Shown in pieces: positions 5,820 to 12,714 of a stretch of DNA of 12,860 bases. The notes beneath the pieces are model-generated. The model was not told the origin of the DNA. It worked only from the letters and a program-made list of their open reading frames with translations, and did no database searches. The stretch's first letter is position 1. Each line of letters starts with the position of its first letter. The DNA is from Ruminococcus callidus. Lineage in GTDB: Bacteria > Bacillota > Clostridia > Oscillospirales > Ruminococcaceae. The stretch covers positions 1 to 12,860 of the forward strand of contig NZ_JAJFCK010000055.1 of NCBI RefSeq assembly GCF_020709055.1, in the 5' to 3' direction. The position numbers and the translations under genes were made by a program.

Positions 5820-6449
5820 TTACACCGCCACCCGCTGGGTACAGGCGAGAAGCTGCCGGAATACGGCTTCCGACAGGGCACGGTGACCGTCCTCGTTCAT
5901 GTGCTCCCGATCCTCCAGCGAGGGAAACGCCACGTCCGATGCCGCCAGAAACCGGCAGCCCTCCTCCGCAGCCACGCTGGCATAGGTCGCTTTCAGACGG
6001 TGGGAGAGTGCGACGGAGTCTTCGTTGAACTCGCCATCAAACTGCGCCACGCCATGTCCCAGCACGATAGGGGACACCACCAGAATTTCCGGCACGCCGG
6101 CATGCTTTGCCTGCCGTACCAGCTGGCGCACGCCCCCGGCGATCTGCTCCGCAGAGGCGTGGAAGCACGTCTTGCAGTCGTTGGTGCCCAGCATGATGAC
6201 CACGCCCGCCAGCGGACTGTGGCTCTCCAGCAGTAGCGGAAAAGCGTCCAGACCGCAGCGGTTTTTCCGGTACCAGTCGTGGAACTGGGTGGTTCTCCCG
6301 CAGAGTCCCTCTTCGATGACCCGCTTTCCAAACGGGCGGAGCAGATTGTCCAGAAGCCCCGTCCAGCGTGTCTGGTCGTCAAAACGGCTGTTGTCCCGTG
6401 GGTTCAGACCCCACGTATTGGAATCGCCAAAGCAAAGAATCGACTGCAT
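5820..6449 (-). CDS. SGNH/GDSL-family hydrolase (arylesterase/acyltransferase type)
   Basis: It is predicted to hydrolyse or transfer short acyl esters using a Ser-His-Asp triad; the natural substrate is unknown. From Met at 6449 the product is 209 residues. Block I is FGDSNTWG (Ser10), block II includes EEGLCGRTT (47-54), block III is MLGTND (86-91), and block V EDGH gives Asp187 and His189. The RW.G.L, EEGL.GRTT and MLGTND layout matches the family of the mycobacterial arylesterase/acyltransferase MsAcT. There is no signal peptide, so it is probably cytoplasmic. The frame stays open upstream to an ATG at 6497, but that 16-residue extension (MFHVKHYFQ...) is only the translation of parS site 2. 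The 6449 start has GAGAGAAGGG upstream and begins where homology begins. It lies 60 bp after cysK and is probably co-transcribed with it. Confidence 0.88.
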   Translation of the reverse strand: MQSILCFGDSNTWGLNPRDNSRFDDQTRWTGLLDNLLRPFGKRVIEEGLCGRTTQFHDWYRKNRCGLDAFPLLLESHSPLAGVVIMLGTNDCKTCFHASAEQIAGGVRQLVRQAKHAGVPEILVVSPIVLGHGVAQFDGEFNEDSVALSHRLKATYASVAAEEGCRFLAASDVAFPSLEDREHMNEDGHRALSEAVFRQLLACTQRVAV

Positions 6450-6480
6450 GTGTGTTTTCCCTTCTCTCAATTGGAAGTAA

Positions 6481-6496
6481 TGTTTCACGTGAAACA
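6481..6496. other. parS: parS chromosome-partitioning site 2
   Basis: This is a second exact copy of the 16-bp palindrome TGTTTCACGTGAAACA, 708 bp from the first, in the 60-bp gap between cysK and the SGNH esterase. Together the two sites bracket the esterase gene. Confidence 0.9.
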
Positions 6497-6509
6497 AGGA
6501 TTCAAATGA

Positions 6510-7445
<936 letters not shown>

Positions 7446-7543
7446 GAGAAGCCTTCCTTTCTGCGTGTAAAAAACAGGTATGAACATTCCCGCCCGCCTG
7501 CTGCAAACGGGAAATTTGATAAGTTCCTATCGGATTGATTCCC

Positions 7544-7572
7544 ATTATACGCCGAAATACCTAGTTTGTCAA
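7544..7572 (-). promoter_or_regulatory. Consensus sigma-A promoter of cysK
   Basis: Read on the minus strand, TTGACA (7572-7567) and TATAAT (7549-7544) are both perfect consensus with exactly 17 bp between them. The untranslated leader is roughly 90 nt. Confidence 0.88.
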
Positions 7573-7583
7573 TAGGTTAGGTA
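7558..7583. promoter_or_regulatory. Candidate operator over the cysK -35 box
   Basis: TACCTA (7558-7563) is inverted-repeated as TAGGTA (7578-7583), with a further TAGGT at 7573-7577 inside. The repeat covers the -35 hexamer, the right place for a repressor. In Firmicutes, Rrf2-type regulators such as CymR often control cysK, but no regulator gene is present here. Confidence 0.4.
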
Positions 7584-7696
7584 GTAGTTTGTAGGAATGT
7601 ACAAACAGAAAAGCAGAATTCGCCTTTAAAATTATATGAAATGCATAAATCGCAAGGGAGAATAAGGGCAAATTGCAAAAAGTACGTGGGAAAACG

Positions 7697-8143
7697 AAAA
7701 GAAACGGAATCGTTGAATCTGTCAGGCTGATCCAACTGAGCGCAGTTGGCGAGGTGTTTTTCTCCCATTGTAGGGACACGGCGTGCCGTGTCCGCCGATT
7801 TTCCATAACATAAAATAAAGACAGGTTGTATCGTGTCTGGTAGTTTGTATCAAGGGATATCCGTTGAAAACATTCCACCGGAATGTTTCCAAAATCGCAG
7901 CACAGCAAGCGGCACACAAGGGCGGAGCGGTCTTGTTCGCTCCGCCCTCGAAAAGCTGTCGCTTTTCTCACCCACCTTCTCCGTGCGCCCAAAAGCAAGG
8001 GCGCAGGGAATTTCGCTGTCTGCGGACAGCGACTTAGAGGGCACGTGCCCTCTAAGAACACCTCGCCAGCTGCGCTCAGCTGGAGCAGCCTTTTCGGGGC
8101 AACAGTTCTGGAATCATTTTGTTCCTGCACGATGCTTTTTGTA
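7697..8143 (+). repeat. Multi-hairpin repeat element, copy R1 (most complete)
   Basis: This repeat of about 450 bp fills the space between the cysK promoter and the tRNA genes. Its ends are imperfect inverted repeats of each other (about 7722-7760 versus 8057-8093). Inside lies a chain of hairpins: GGACACGGC palindrome 7774-7793; ACATTCC/GGAATGT around 7870-7886; GGGCGGAGCG/CGCTCCGCCC 7920-7947; GAAAAGC/GCTTTTC 7950-7967; GCGCCC/GGGCGC 7985-8004; TCGCTGTC/GACAGCGA 8013-8032; a 22-bp perfect palindrome 8034-8055; CCAGCTG/CAGCTGG 8066-8083. The same chain recurs at 10476, 10884 and 12715. Open frames across it are not conserved as protein and are taken as chance. Confidence 0.85.
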
Positions 8144-8190
8144 CAGCCTGATAGGGCGTTCTGTTCCTGCCCGATGCGTTCCCAAACAAA

Positions 8191-8215
8191 AAAGGACACG
8201 GCGCACCGTGTCCCT
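8191..8215 (-). terminator. Second terminator downstream of the tRNA genes
   Basis: Read on the minus strand, GGGACACGG pairs with CCGTGTCC around a 4-nt loop and is followed by TTTTTTG. It is another member of the GGACACGG palindrome family, acting here as a probable backup terminator. Confidence 0.6.
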
Positions 8216-8240
8216 TCTCCGCATCGAACCCCGCAAAACG

Positions 8241-8274
8241 AAAAAATGCCCGAAAGCTTATGCTTCCGAGCATT
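8241..8274 (-). terminator. Rho-independent terminator of the tRNA-Met/tRNA-Glu operon
   Basis: Read on the minus strand, a 13-bp stem (AATGCTCGGAAGC / GCTTTCGGGCATT, with G-U pairs) and a 4-nt loop run straight into TTTTT. It begins 7 nt after the CCA end of tRNA-Glu. Confidence 0.88.
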
Positions 8275-8280
8275 TGAATC

Positions 8281-8355
8281 TGGTGACCCGTACGGGAATT
8301 GAACCCATGATTCCGCCGTGAAAGGGCGGTGTCTTAACCTCTTGACCAACGGGCC
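8281..8355 (-). tRNA. tRNA-Glu (anticodon TTC)
   Basis: The 75-nt gene folds as a complete cloverleaf. The acceptor stem is GGCCCGT/ACGGGTC, the anticodon loop CTTTCAC carries TTC, and the T-arm loop is TTCAATT. The CCA end is encoded. It is 4 nt downstream of tRNA-Met and shares its promoter and terminator. Confidence 0.96.
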
Positions 8356-8359
8356 GAAA

Positions 8360-8436
8360 TGGTAGCGGCAGCAGGATTCGAACCAGCGACCAATCGGGTA
8401 TGAACCGAGTACTCTAGCCAACTGAGCTATGCCGCC
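8360..8436 (-). tRNA. tRNA-Met (anticodon CAT), elongator type
   Basis: The 77-nt cloverleaf has acceptor GGCGGCA/TGCCGCT with a G-U first pair, D-arm AGCTCAGTTGGCTAGAGT, anticodon loop TTCATAC and an encoded CCA. The G-U first pair and absence of the initiator GGG/CCC anticodon stem point to elongator Met. Two stems have a mismatch: C27-U43 in the anticodon stem and U51-U63 in the T stem. It could be the Ile2 (CAT) isoacceptor, but the loop context favours Met. Confidence 0.92.
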
Positions 8437-8498
8437 ACATGAAAAGCAGCTTCAAAACCGCCATTTCCGGCGATTTCTACAATTCCTGCGACTATGAT

Positions 8499-8527
8499 AG
8501 TATACTACAAATAAAACCAAAAGTCAA
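8499..8527 (-). promoter_or_regulatory. Promoter of the tRNA operon
   Basis: On the minus strand, TTGACT (8527-8522) and TATACT (8504-8499) are separated by 17 bp, about 65 bp before the tRNA-Met gene. This is a strong housekeeping sigma-A promoter. Confidence 0.82.
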
Positions 8528-8610
8528 GCGCTTTTGCGAAATTTGTAGATGTGCACAGGCAGAGCGCTGCTTTTTTGCTGTTTTCAAGAAAACTTGCACA
8601 AATCCGGGCG

Positions 8611-8970
8611 CTATTTTTGTTTTGGCGGAAAAATGGCGGCGCAGACCACGCCGAACACCATTGCCGCCGTGATACCGGCAGAAGAGGCGGTCAGACCGCC
8701 CATGAACACGCCCAGCAGCCCCTTTTCGTCCACGGACTCCCGCACGCCCTCCGCCAGCAGATTCCCGAATCCGGTCAGGGGTACGCTTGCACCCCCGCCG
8801 GCGAACTCCACCAGTTTTGGATAAAGCCCCACCGCCGAGAGCACCACGCCTGCCACTACATATGCTGTTAGGATGCGTGCCGGCGTCAGCTTCGTATAAT
8901 CGATGAGCACCTGTCCCACGGCGCACAGCGCACCGCCCACCAGAAATGCCCACAGCAAATCCATTCCCAT
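8611..8970 (-). CDS. spoVAE: Stage V sporulation protein AE
   Basis: SpoVAE is a small inner-membrane component of the SpoVA complex, which moves dipicolinic acid into the forespore and releases it at germination. The 119-residue product is the normal size (about 116). It has hydrophobic segments near residues 4-22, 32-50 and 88-112, and family features such as FLVGGALCAVGQVLIDYTK and the GGGASVPLTGFGN motif. The start follows AAGGAGAG at good spacing. It is downstream of spoVAD on the same strand but separated from it by a 175-bp inverted-repeat element. No promoter of its own is clear, so it probably depends on read-through from spoVAD. Confidence 0.93.
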   Translation of the reverse strand: MGMDLLWAFLVGGALCAVGQVLIDYTKLTPARILTAYVVAGVVLSAVGLYPKLVEFAGGGASVPLTGFGNLLAEGVRESVDEKGLLGVFMGGLTASSAGITAAMVFGVVCAAIFPPKQK

Positions 8971-9012
8971 GTCTTTCTCTCCTTATTTATCATCTATCGT
9001 TGCAATAGTTTT

Positions 9013-9187
9013 AGGAAACGCTGAATAAAGCTTGTGCGTAAGATGCGCCAGCAGATTTTTTGGCAGATTGTTCAGAAATTCCGCAGGCATACTTTGTGTC
9101 TGGCAAGGGATTTCTGGGCAATATGACGGAAAATCAGCAAGCAGATTGCGTGCAAAGCCGTCAGGCGGGCTTTATTCAGCGTTTCCT
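9013..9187. mobile_element. MITE-like element with perfect 19-bp terminal inverted repeats
   Basis: AGGAAACGCTGAATAAAGC at 9013-9031 is exactly inverted at 9169-9187. The 137 bp between them has no convincing gene but has internal inverted segments (CAGAAAT / ATTTCTG). The size and perfect ends fit a miniature inverted-repeat transposable element mobilised by a transposase encoded elsewhere. I could not see a target-site duplication. The right end lies inside the end of spoVAD and provides its stop codon. Confidence 0.8.
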
Positions 9188-10195
9188 CAGCTCCACCAAA
9201 TGGGAGATGCCCGGAATGCTCTCGCCCTGCTGAGATGCTGTGGGGGACATCAGCGCCCCCGTGGCAGCGAACAGGATCTGACGCATCGCGCCGGTTTGCA
9301 GCGCCGGCAGGAAGTGGCCGCACAGCAGGCTTGCGCTGCATCCGCAGCCGGAACCGCCGGCGTGGGTGTCCTGCGTCCCGAGGTCAAACATCATGGCACC
9401 GCAGTCCCGGTGCACCCTGGTGATGTCATAGCCCTGTTTCATCACCAGATCGCACAGCAGCTCGCTGCCGATCAGTCCCAGATCGCCGGTGACGATGGCG
9501 TCATAGGCGGAGGGCTGTGTTCCCGTGCCCTGTAAATAGCGGACAATGGTGTCTGCGGCAGCCGGCGCCATGGCAGCGCCCATATTGCTGGCATCGGTCA
9601 CGCCAAGATCGACGATTTTCCCAATGCATCCGCCTGTGACGCAGATTCCGTCGGGCACGCCGTCCGGCTGCTGTAAGATCACGGCACCCGATGCGGTGCA
9701 CGTCCACTGTGCGGTGGGCGGGCGCTGTCCGCCGTAGGCGAGAGGAAAGCGGAACTGCCGTTCTGCGGTGGAGAAATGGGAGGAGGTCACAGCTGCCGTG
9801 TATTCGCCGACGCCGGCGGATGCCAGCAGGGAAGCCGTCAGCAGTCCCTCCGCCATGGTGGAACATGCGCCGTAGATGCCCAGAAAGGGAATCTCCAGCG
9901 GCCGCAGCCCGTAGGTAGAACCGGTACACTGGTTGATGAGATCGCCGGCACAGATGCAGGTGATGTCCCCATCGGTGAGGGCGCACTTTTTCAACGCCAG
10001 ACGGACGGTCTGCTGCTGGAGGGCGCTCTCCGCCTGTTCCCAGGTCTTTTGCCCGAAGTGTGCGTCCTCCTCCACGTGGTCGAAACAGCTGCCGAACGGT
10101 CCCTCGCCCTCTTTCTGCCCGACGACGGAAGCGTAGCTGATGATGCGGGGCGGATGGGGGAATTGAAATACCGCACGTGCTCTTGCATGAATCAT
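9176..10195 (-). CDS. spoVAD: Stage V sporulation protein AD
   Basis: SpoVAD is the thiolase-fold, dipicolinic-acid-binding subunit of the SpoVA channel complex, attached to the spore inner membrane. The 339-residue product is normal length. It carries GPFGSCFD and FGQKTWEQAE near residues 32-56, GDLINQCTGSTYGLRPLEIPFLGIYGACSTM (84-114), and the C-terminal GESIPGISH. The start at 10195 has GAGGTGA 4 nt upstream; an in-frame Met 9 codons earlier lacks one. The last codons (Arg-Lys-Arg) and the TGA stop are read from the end of the inverted-repeat element at 9013-9187, so the native terminus has been replaced. It is normally located after spoVAC in the same operon, but here spoVAC is divergent and 1.18 kb away. 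Confidence 0.94.
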   Translation of the reverse strand: MIHARARAVFQFPHPPRIISYASVVGQKEGEGPFGSCFDHVEEDAHFGQKTWEQAESALQQQTVRLALKKCALTDGDITCICAGDLINQCTGSTYGLRPLEIPFLGIYGACSTMAEGLLTASLLASAGVGEYTAAVTSSHFSTAERQFRFPLAYGGQRPPTAQWTCTASGAVILQQPDGVPDGICVTGGCIGKIVDLGVTDASNMGAAMAPAAADTIVRYLQGTGTQPSAYDAIVTGDLGLIGSELLCDLVMKQGYDITRVHRDCGAMMFDLGTQDTHAGGSGCGCSASLLCGHFLPALQTGAMRQILFAATGALMSPTASQQGESIPGISHLVELRKR

Positions 10196-10211
10196 AGAAT
10201 CACCTCGCTGG

Positions 10212-10241
10212 TAGTGTGCCACGGGGGCGGAGGTTTATGCA
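10212..10241 (-). promoter_or_regulatory. Candidate sigma-G promoter of spoVAD
   Basis: On the minus strand, TGCATA (10241-10236), 17 bp and CACACTA (10218-10212) closely match the forespore sigma-G pattern TGMATA-N17/18-CATACTA. spoVA operons are known sigma-G targets. The predicted leader is only about 10-15 nt, placing the ribosome binding site near the 5' end. Confidence 0.55.
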
Positions 10242-10288
10242 TGTGTGAGGTGCTGTAATTTTACATGACAAAAAGATATGAAAAATTA

Positions 10289-10465
10289 GGCTCCCCTGAA
10301 AGGGGTGATTCCCCATGGAATGGGGAAATGTCACGAAGTGACAAAAGGGACCGCTCGGTAAGAGCTGGCAGTGCGTAGCACTGACTGAGGGGTCTCTACC
10401 TGTGAAAAGATTTTACGAAAGAACCCCTCCGTCACTTCGTGACACCTCCCCTTTCAGGGGAGGCT
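10289..10465. repeat. Palindrome-rich inverted-repeat element (about 177 bp)
   Basis: The left end (AGGCTCCCCTGAAAGGGG) is inverted at the right end (CCCCTTTCAGGGGAGGCTAG), and each side also carries GTCACGAAGTGAC or its complement just inside. Further hairpins lie between (TTCCCCATGGAATGGGGAA; CAGTGCGTAGCACTG). There is no coding potential. It looks like a non-autonomous inverted-repeat element unrelated to the two other repeat families here. Confidence 0.7.
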
Positions 10466-10475
10466 AGCTGTGTTC

Positions 10476-10806
10476 AACAAAAACCATCGTGCAGAAACAG
10501 AACGATTCTGTAATCGTTGCCTCGTCAGGCTGCTCCAGCTGAGCGCAGCTGGCGAGGTGTTCTTAGAGGGCACGTGCCCTCTAAGTCGCTGTCCGCAGAC
10601 AGCGAAACTCCCTGCGCCCTTACTTTTGGGCGCACGGAGAAGGTGGGTGAGAAAAGCGACAGCTTTTCGAGGGCGGAGCGAACAAGACCGCTCCGTCCTT
10701 GTGTCCCGCTTGCTGTGCTGCAATTTTGGAAACATTCCGGTGGAATGTTTCCAACGGGTTATTCCTTTCTCGGGATTGGCGGACACGGCACGCCGTGTCC
10801 CTACGA
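10476..10806 (-). repeat. Multi-hairpin repeat element, copy R2 (inverted relative to R1)
   Basis: Read on the minus strand it gives the same hairpin order as R1: the GGACACGG palindrome (10781-10800), the GGAAACATTCC/GGAATGTTTCC stem, the GGAGCG/CGCTCC stem, the GAAAAGC stem, GCGCCC/GGGCGC, TCGCTGTC/GACAGCGA, the 22-bp palindrome (10563-10584) and CCAGCTG/CAGCTGG (10535-10552). The flank AAAACCATCGTGCAG matches the outer end of R3 and R4. The R1 left terminal segment is absent, so this copy is shorter. Confidence 0.85.
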
Positions 10807-10883
10807 AACATATCAAAAAATCCCAATAACCAAATATCAAAAGCCAAAAACAAAACAGTCTTGAAACGATGTTCCCCGAAAAT

Positions 10884-11251
10884 GCTGATTCAACCGAGCG
10901 AATCTGACAAGAGGTTTTGTTCTCATTGTAGGGACAGGTTGTGCCGTGTCCGTCGGTTTATATCAAGATATATCCCGTTGAAAACGTTCCACCGGAACGT
11001 TTCCAAAATCAAAGAACTGCAAGCGGGACACAGGGCGGAGCGGTCTTGTTCGCTCCGTCCTCGAAAAGCTGTCGCTTTTCTCACCCACCTTCCCCGTGCG
11101 CCAAGAGCATGGCGCAGGGAGTTTCGCCGTCTGCGGACGGCGACTCAGAGGGCTACTCGCCCTCTAAGAACACCTCGCCAACTGTGCTCAGTTGGATCAG
11201 CCTTATGGGGCAACAATTACAAAATCGCTCTGTTTCCGCACGATGGTTTTT
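10884..11251 (+). repeat. Multi-hairpin repeat element, copy R3 (same orientation as R1, most diverged)
   Basis: It has the same hairpin chain as R1 but with many substitutions, including paired ones: TCGCCGTC/GACGGCGA (11124-11143) for TCGCTGTC/GACAGCGA, CCAACTG/CAGTTGG (11178-11195) for CCAGCTG/CAGCTGG, and ACGTTCC/GGAACGT for ACATTCC/GGAATGT. The left end is degenerate. The large 22-bp palindrome is broken here (GAGGGCTACTCGCCCTC). The 77 bp between R2 and R3 are A-rich, with no visible feature. Confidence 0.85.
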
Positions 11252-11324
11252 GATATTTGCCGTTAGGATTTTCCCTTATCGTGTATCAATTCCCCGCATA
11301 AATCCGGCTTTCTGCGCAACAATA

Positions 11325-11351
11325 AATGCGTGCCCGAAACAGACACGCATT
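11325..11351 (+). promoter_or_regulatory. Hairpin immediately upstream of spoVAC
   Basis: AATGCGTG pairs exactly with CACGCATT around an 11-nt loop, followed by TTG and then the spoVAC ribosome binding site. With only a short T-run it is a weak terminator at best. It may insulate spoVAC from R3 or act in its leader. I found no clear sigma-G promoter ahead of it. Confidence 0.35.
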
Positions 11352-11370
11352 TTGAACTGAGGTGATCGCA

Positions 11371-11820
11371 TTGAACATCAGCCGTGAACTCTATCAAACC
11401 ATGCAGGATCAGACCGCCCCGAAATCCAAGGCGTGGAAAAACATCCCCCTCGCCTTTCTCATCGGCGGACTCATCTGCGCCATTGGCGAAGCCGGCATCC
11501 ACATCCTCACCGAATTTTGCGGGGTGGAACAGAAAACCGCCTCCGCATGGATCTCCATCGGGCTGGTTGCCGTCAGCGCCGTCTGCACCGGTCTGGGCTG
11601 GTACGCCAAACTGGGCAAGCACGCCGGCGCAGGCACGCTGGTGCCCATCACCGGATTTGCCAACGGCGTGGTATCCTCCGCCATCGAGGCACGCACCGAG
11701 GGCTGGATTCTGGGGATCGGCACGAAGATTTTCACCATTGCCGGTCCCGTCATTCTCTACGGCACAGCCGCCTCCATGGTGTACGGCATCCTGTACTACT
11801 TCTGGACGCTCTTCAGATAG
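11371..11820 (+). CDS. spoVAC: Stage V sporulation protein AC
   Basis: SpoVAC is the membrane-channel subunit of the SpoVA complex; in Bacillus it is reported to act as a mechanosensitive channel for dipicolinate release. Starting at TTG 11371, with GAGGTGAT 5 nt upstream, the product is 149 residues, the family's usual length. A GTG at 11362 would overlap the Shine-Dalgarno itself and is less likely. Family signatures are FLIGGLICAIGEAG (residues 29-42), TGLGWYAKLGKHAGAGTLVPITGFANGV and the hydrophobic C-terminal helix, with a polar N-terminus. It is orphaned from spoVAD and spoVAE, which lie on the opposite strand beyond 1.1 kb of repeats. Its 3' end overlaps the converging metallophosphoesterase gene by 25 bp. 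Confidence 0.93.
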   Translation: MNISRELYQTMQDQTAPKSKAWKNIPLAFLIGGLICAIGEAGIHILTEFCGVEQKTASAWISIGLVAVSAVCTGLGWYAKLGKHAGAGTLVPITGFANGVVSSAIEARTEGWILGIGTKIFTIAGPVILYGTAASMVYGILYYFWTLFR

Positions 11821-12647
11821 AGCAGATTGATCTCCGGCGGATTCCAGAAACGTGGCTTGCCGATGCCGCCGGAAACGTACATTTTCGTGCCCGCCTTTTC
11901 ATAAAGCCCCTTGTCGTATTTCGGGAAAAATTTTCGCTCCGGCGACAGCAGCCCGCCCGCCAGCGGCAGCCGGATCAGACCGCCGTGGACGTGTCCGCAG
12001 AGCACCAGATCTGCCCCCCACGCCGCATAGGTGTCCAGCAGCAGGGGATTGTGCGCCAGCAGAATGGTGCAGCCCGCCGGCTGTCCCAGCGCTCCGGTGA
12101 GCTGCGCCGGCGTGTAGTCTTTCAGATGGCGGAAGCCCCGCTCCTCATCCCGGTAGATGCCACCGCTCAGATCCGCCCCTGCCAGATACAAGGGCGGTTT
12201 TTTGCCGTCCCCCAGCACAGCTGTTTCGTTGCGCAGAATGCGGCAGCCCGCCTGTGCCATACCACGGCGCAGCAGTTCCCAGCGCTCCGGCGGCAGGTCA
12301 AGTTCGTGGTTGCCCATGCAGAAATACACCGGACACAGGGCGCAGAGCTGCCCCAGCAGGGCGAAAACCGCCCCGTATTCCGTCATATCACGGGAGATGA
12401 TATCGCCAGTGAGGACGATGCAGTCCGGCTTCTGCCGCACGGCGCTCCGGACGATGCGCCGGTGATCTCTGCCCAGCTCCCGCCGGTGGATGTCTGTGAT
12501 CTGTAGAATACGCAGCCCGTCCCATTCCGGCGGCAAACGCCGGAGGGAAATGGTCTGGCGGCGCACAAGGAGGAGGTGCTGCTCGATGCAGAACCAGAGG
12601 AGGGCGAGGAGAAATAGTCCGGCAAGCAGGAACCAAAATAACGTCAT
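11796..12647 (-). CDS. Membrane-anchored calcineurin-like metallophosphoesterase
   Basis: It is predicted to hydrolyse a phosphoester or pyrophosphate using two metal ions. From Met at 12647 the product is 283 residues: one N-terminal hydrophobic helix (4-20), then the complete motif set DIH (Asp52, His54), GD (81-82), GNHE (112-115), the His of LLAHNP (199) and GHVH (218-221). The tail VSGGIGKPRFWNPPEI is typical of the YaeI/YkuE-type group, whose members include lipid and envelope phosphoesterases; the substrate here is unknown. The Met has GAGGTG upstream, and an in-frame extension 31 codons earlier runs into repeat R4 and is rejected. It converges on spoVAC with a 25-bp overlap and is not obviously co-regulated with it. 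Confidence 0.92.
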   Translation of the reverse strand: MTLFWFLLAGLFLLALLWFCIEQHLLLVRRQTISLRRLPPEWDGLRILQITDIHRRELGRDHRRIVRSAVRQKPDCIVLTGDIISRDMTEYGAVFALLGQLCALCPVYFCMGNHELDLPPERWELLRRGMAQAGCRILRNETAVLGDGKKPPLYLAGADLSGGIYRDEERGFRHLKDYTPAQLTGALGQPAGCTILLAHNPLLLDTYAAWGADLVLCGHVHGGLIRLPLAGGLLSPERKFFPKYDKGLYEKAGTKMYVSGGIGKPRFWNPPEINLLYLKSVQK

Positions 12648-12714
12648 ATGACACCTCGATTCTCGGTGGAAAAATTTAAATTTCAGCAAACATAATGGAA
12701 AGCACTCAGGAGCA

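Noticed and set aside
5790..5822. A tRNA gene suggested by the GGGGTTCGAACCCC motif.
   Set aside because: No acceptor, D or anticodon arm can be formed from the adjoining bases on either strand.
6450..6497. Longer N-terminus for the SGNH esterase starting MFHVKH.
   Set aside because: Those codons are the translation of parS site 2; the family starts at the downstream Met, which has its own Shine-Dalgarno.
7446..7487. Longer N-terminus for CysK (14 extra residues).
   Set aside because: The extension covers the leader and ribosome binding site; CysK conservation starts at MAKIFQ.
7446..7543. T-box or SAM riboswitch in the cysK leader.
   Set aside because: No T-box TGG sequence, no SAM aptamer core and no terminator hairpin is visible in about 90 nt.
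7561..8421. Long minus-strand open frame (286 codons) across repeat R1 and the tRNA genes.
   Set aside because: It runs through a hairpin repeat and both tRNA genes, has no ribosome binding site or family resemblance, and the equivalent frames in R2 and R3 differ by shifts and stops.
9032..9168. A transposase fragment inside the 9013-9187 element.
   Set aside because: Only 137 bp, with stops in the frames and no recognisable transposase motif; treated as non-autonomous.
10470..11360. Several open frames on both strands over R2 and R3, up to 184 codons.
   Set aside because: They arise because the repeat is GC-rich and palindromic. The paired changes between copies preserve DNA stems, not amino acids.
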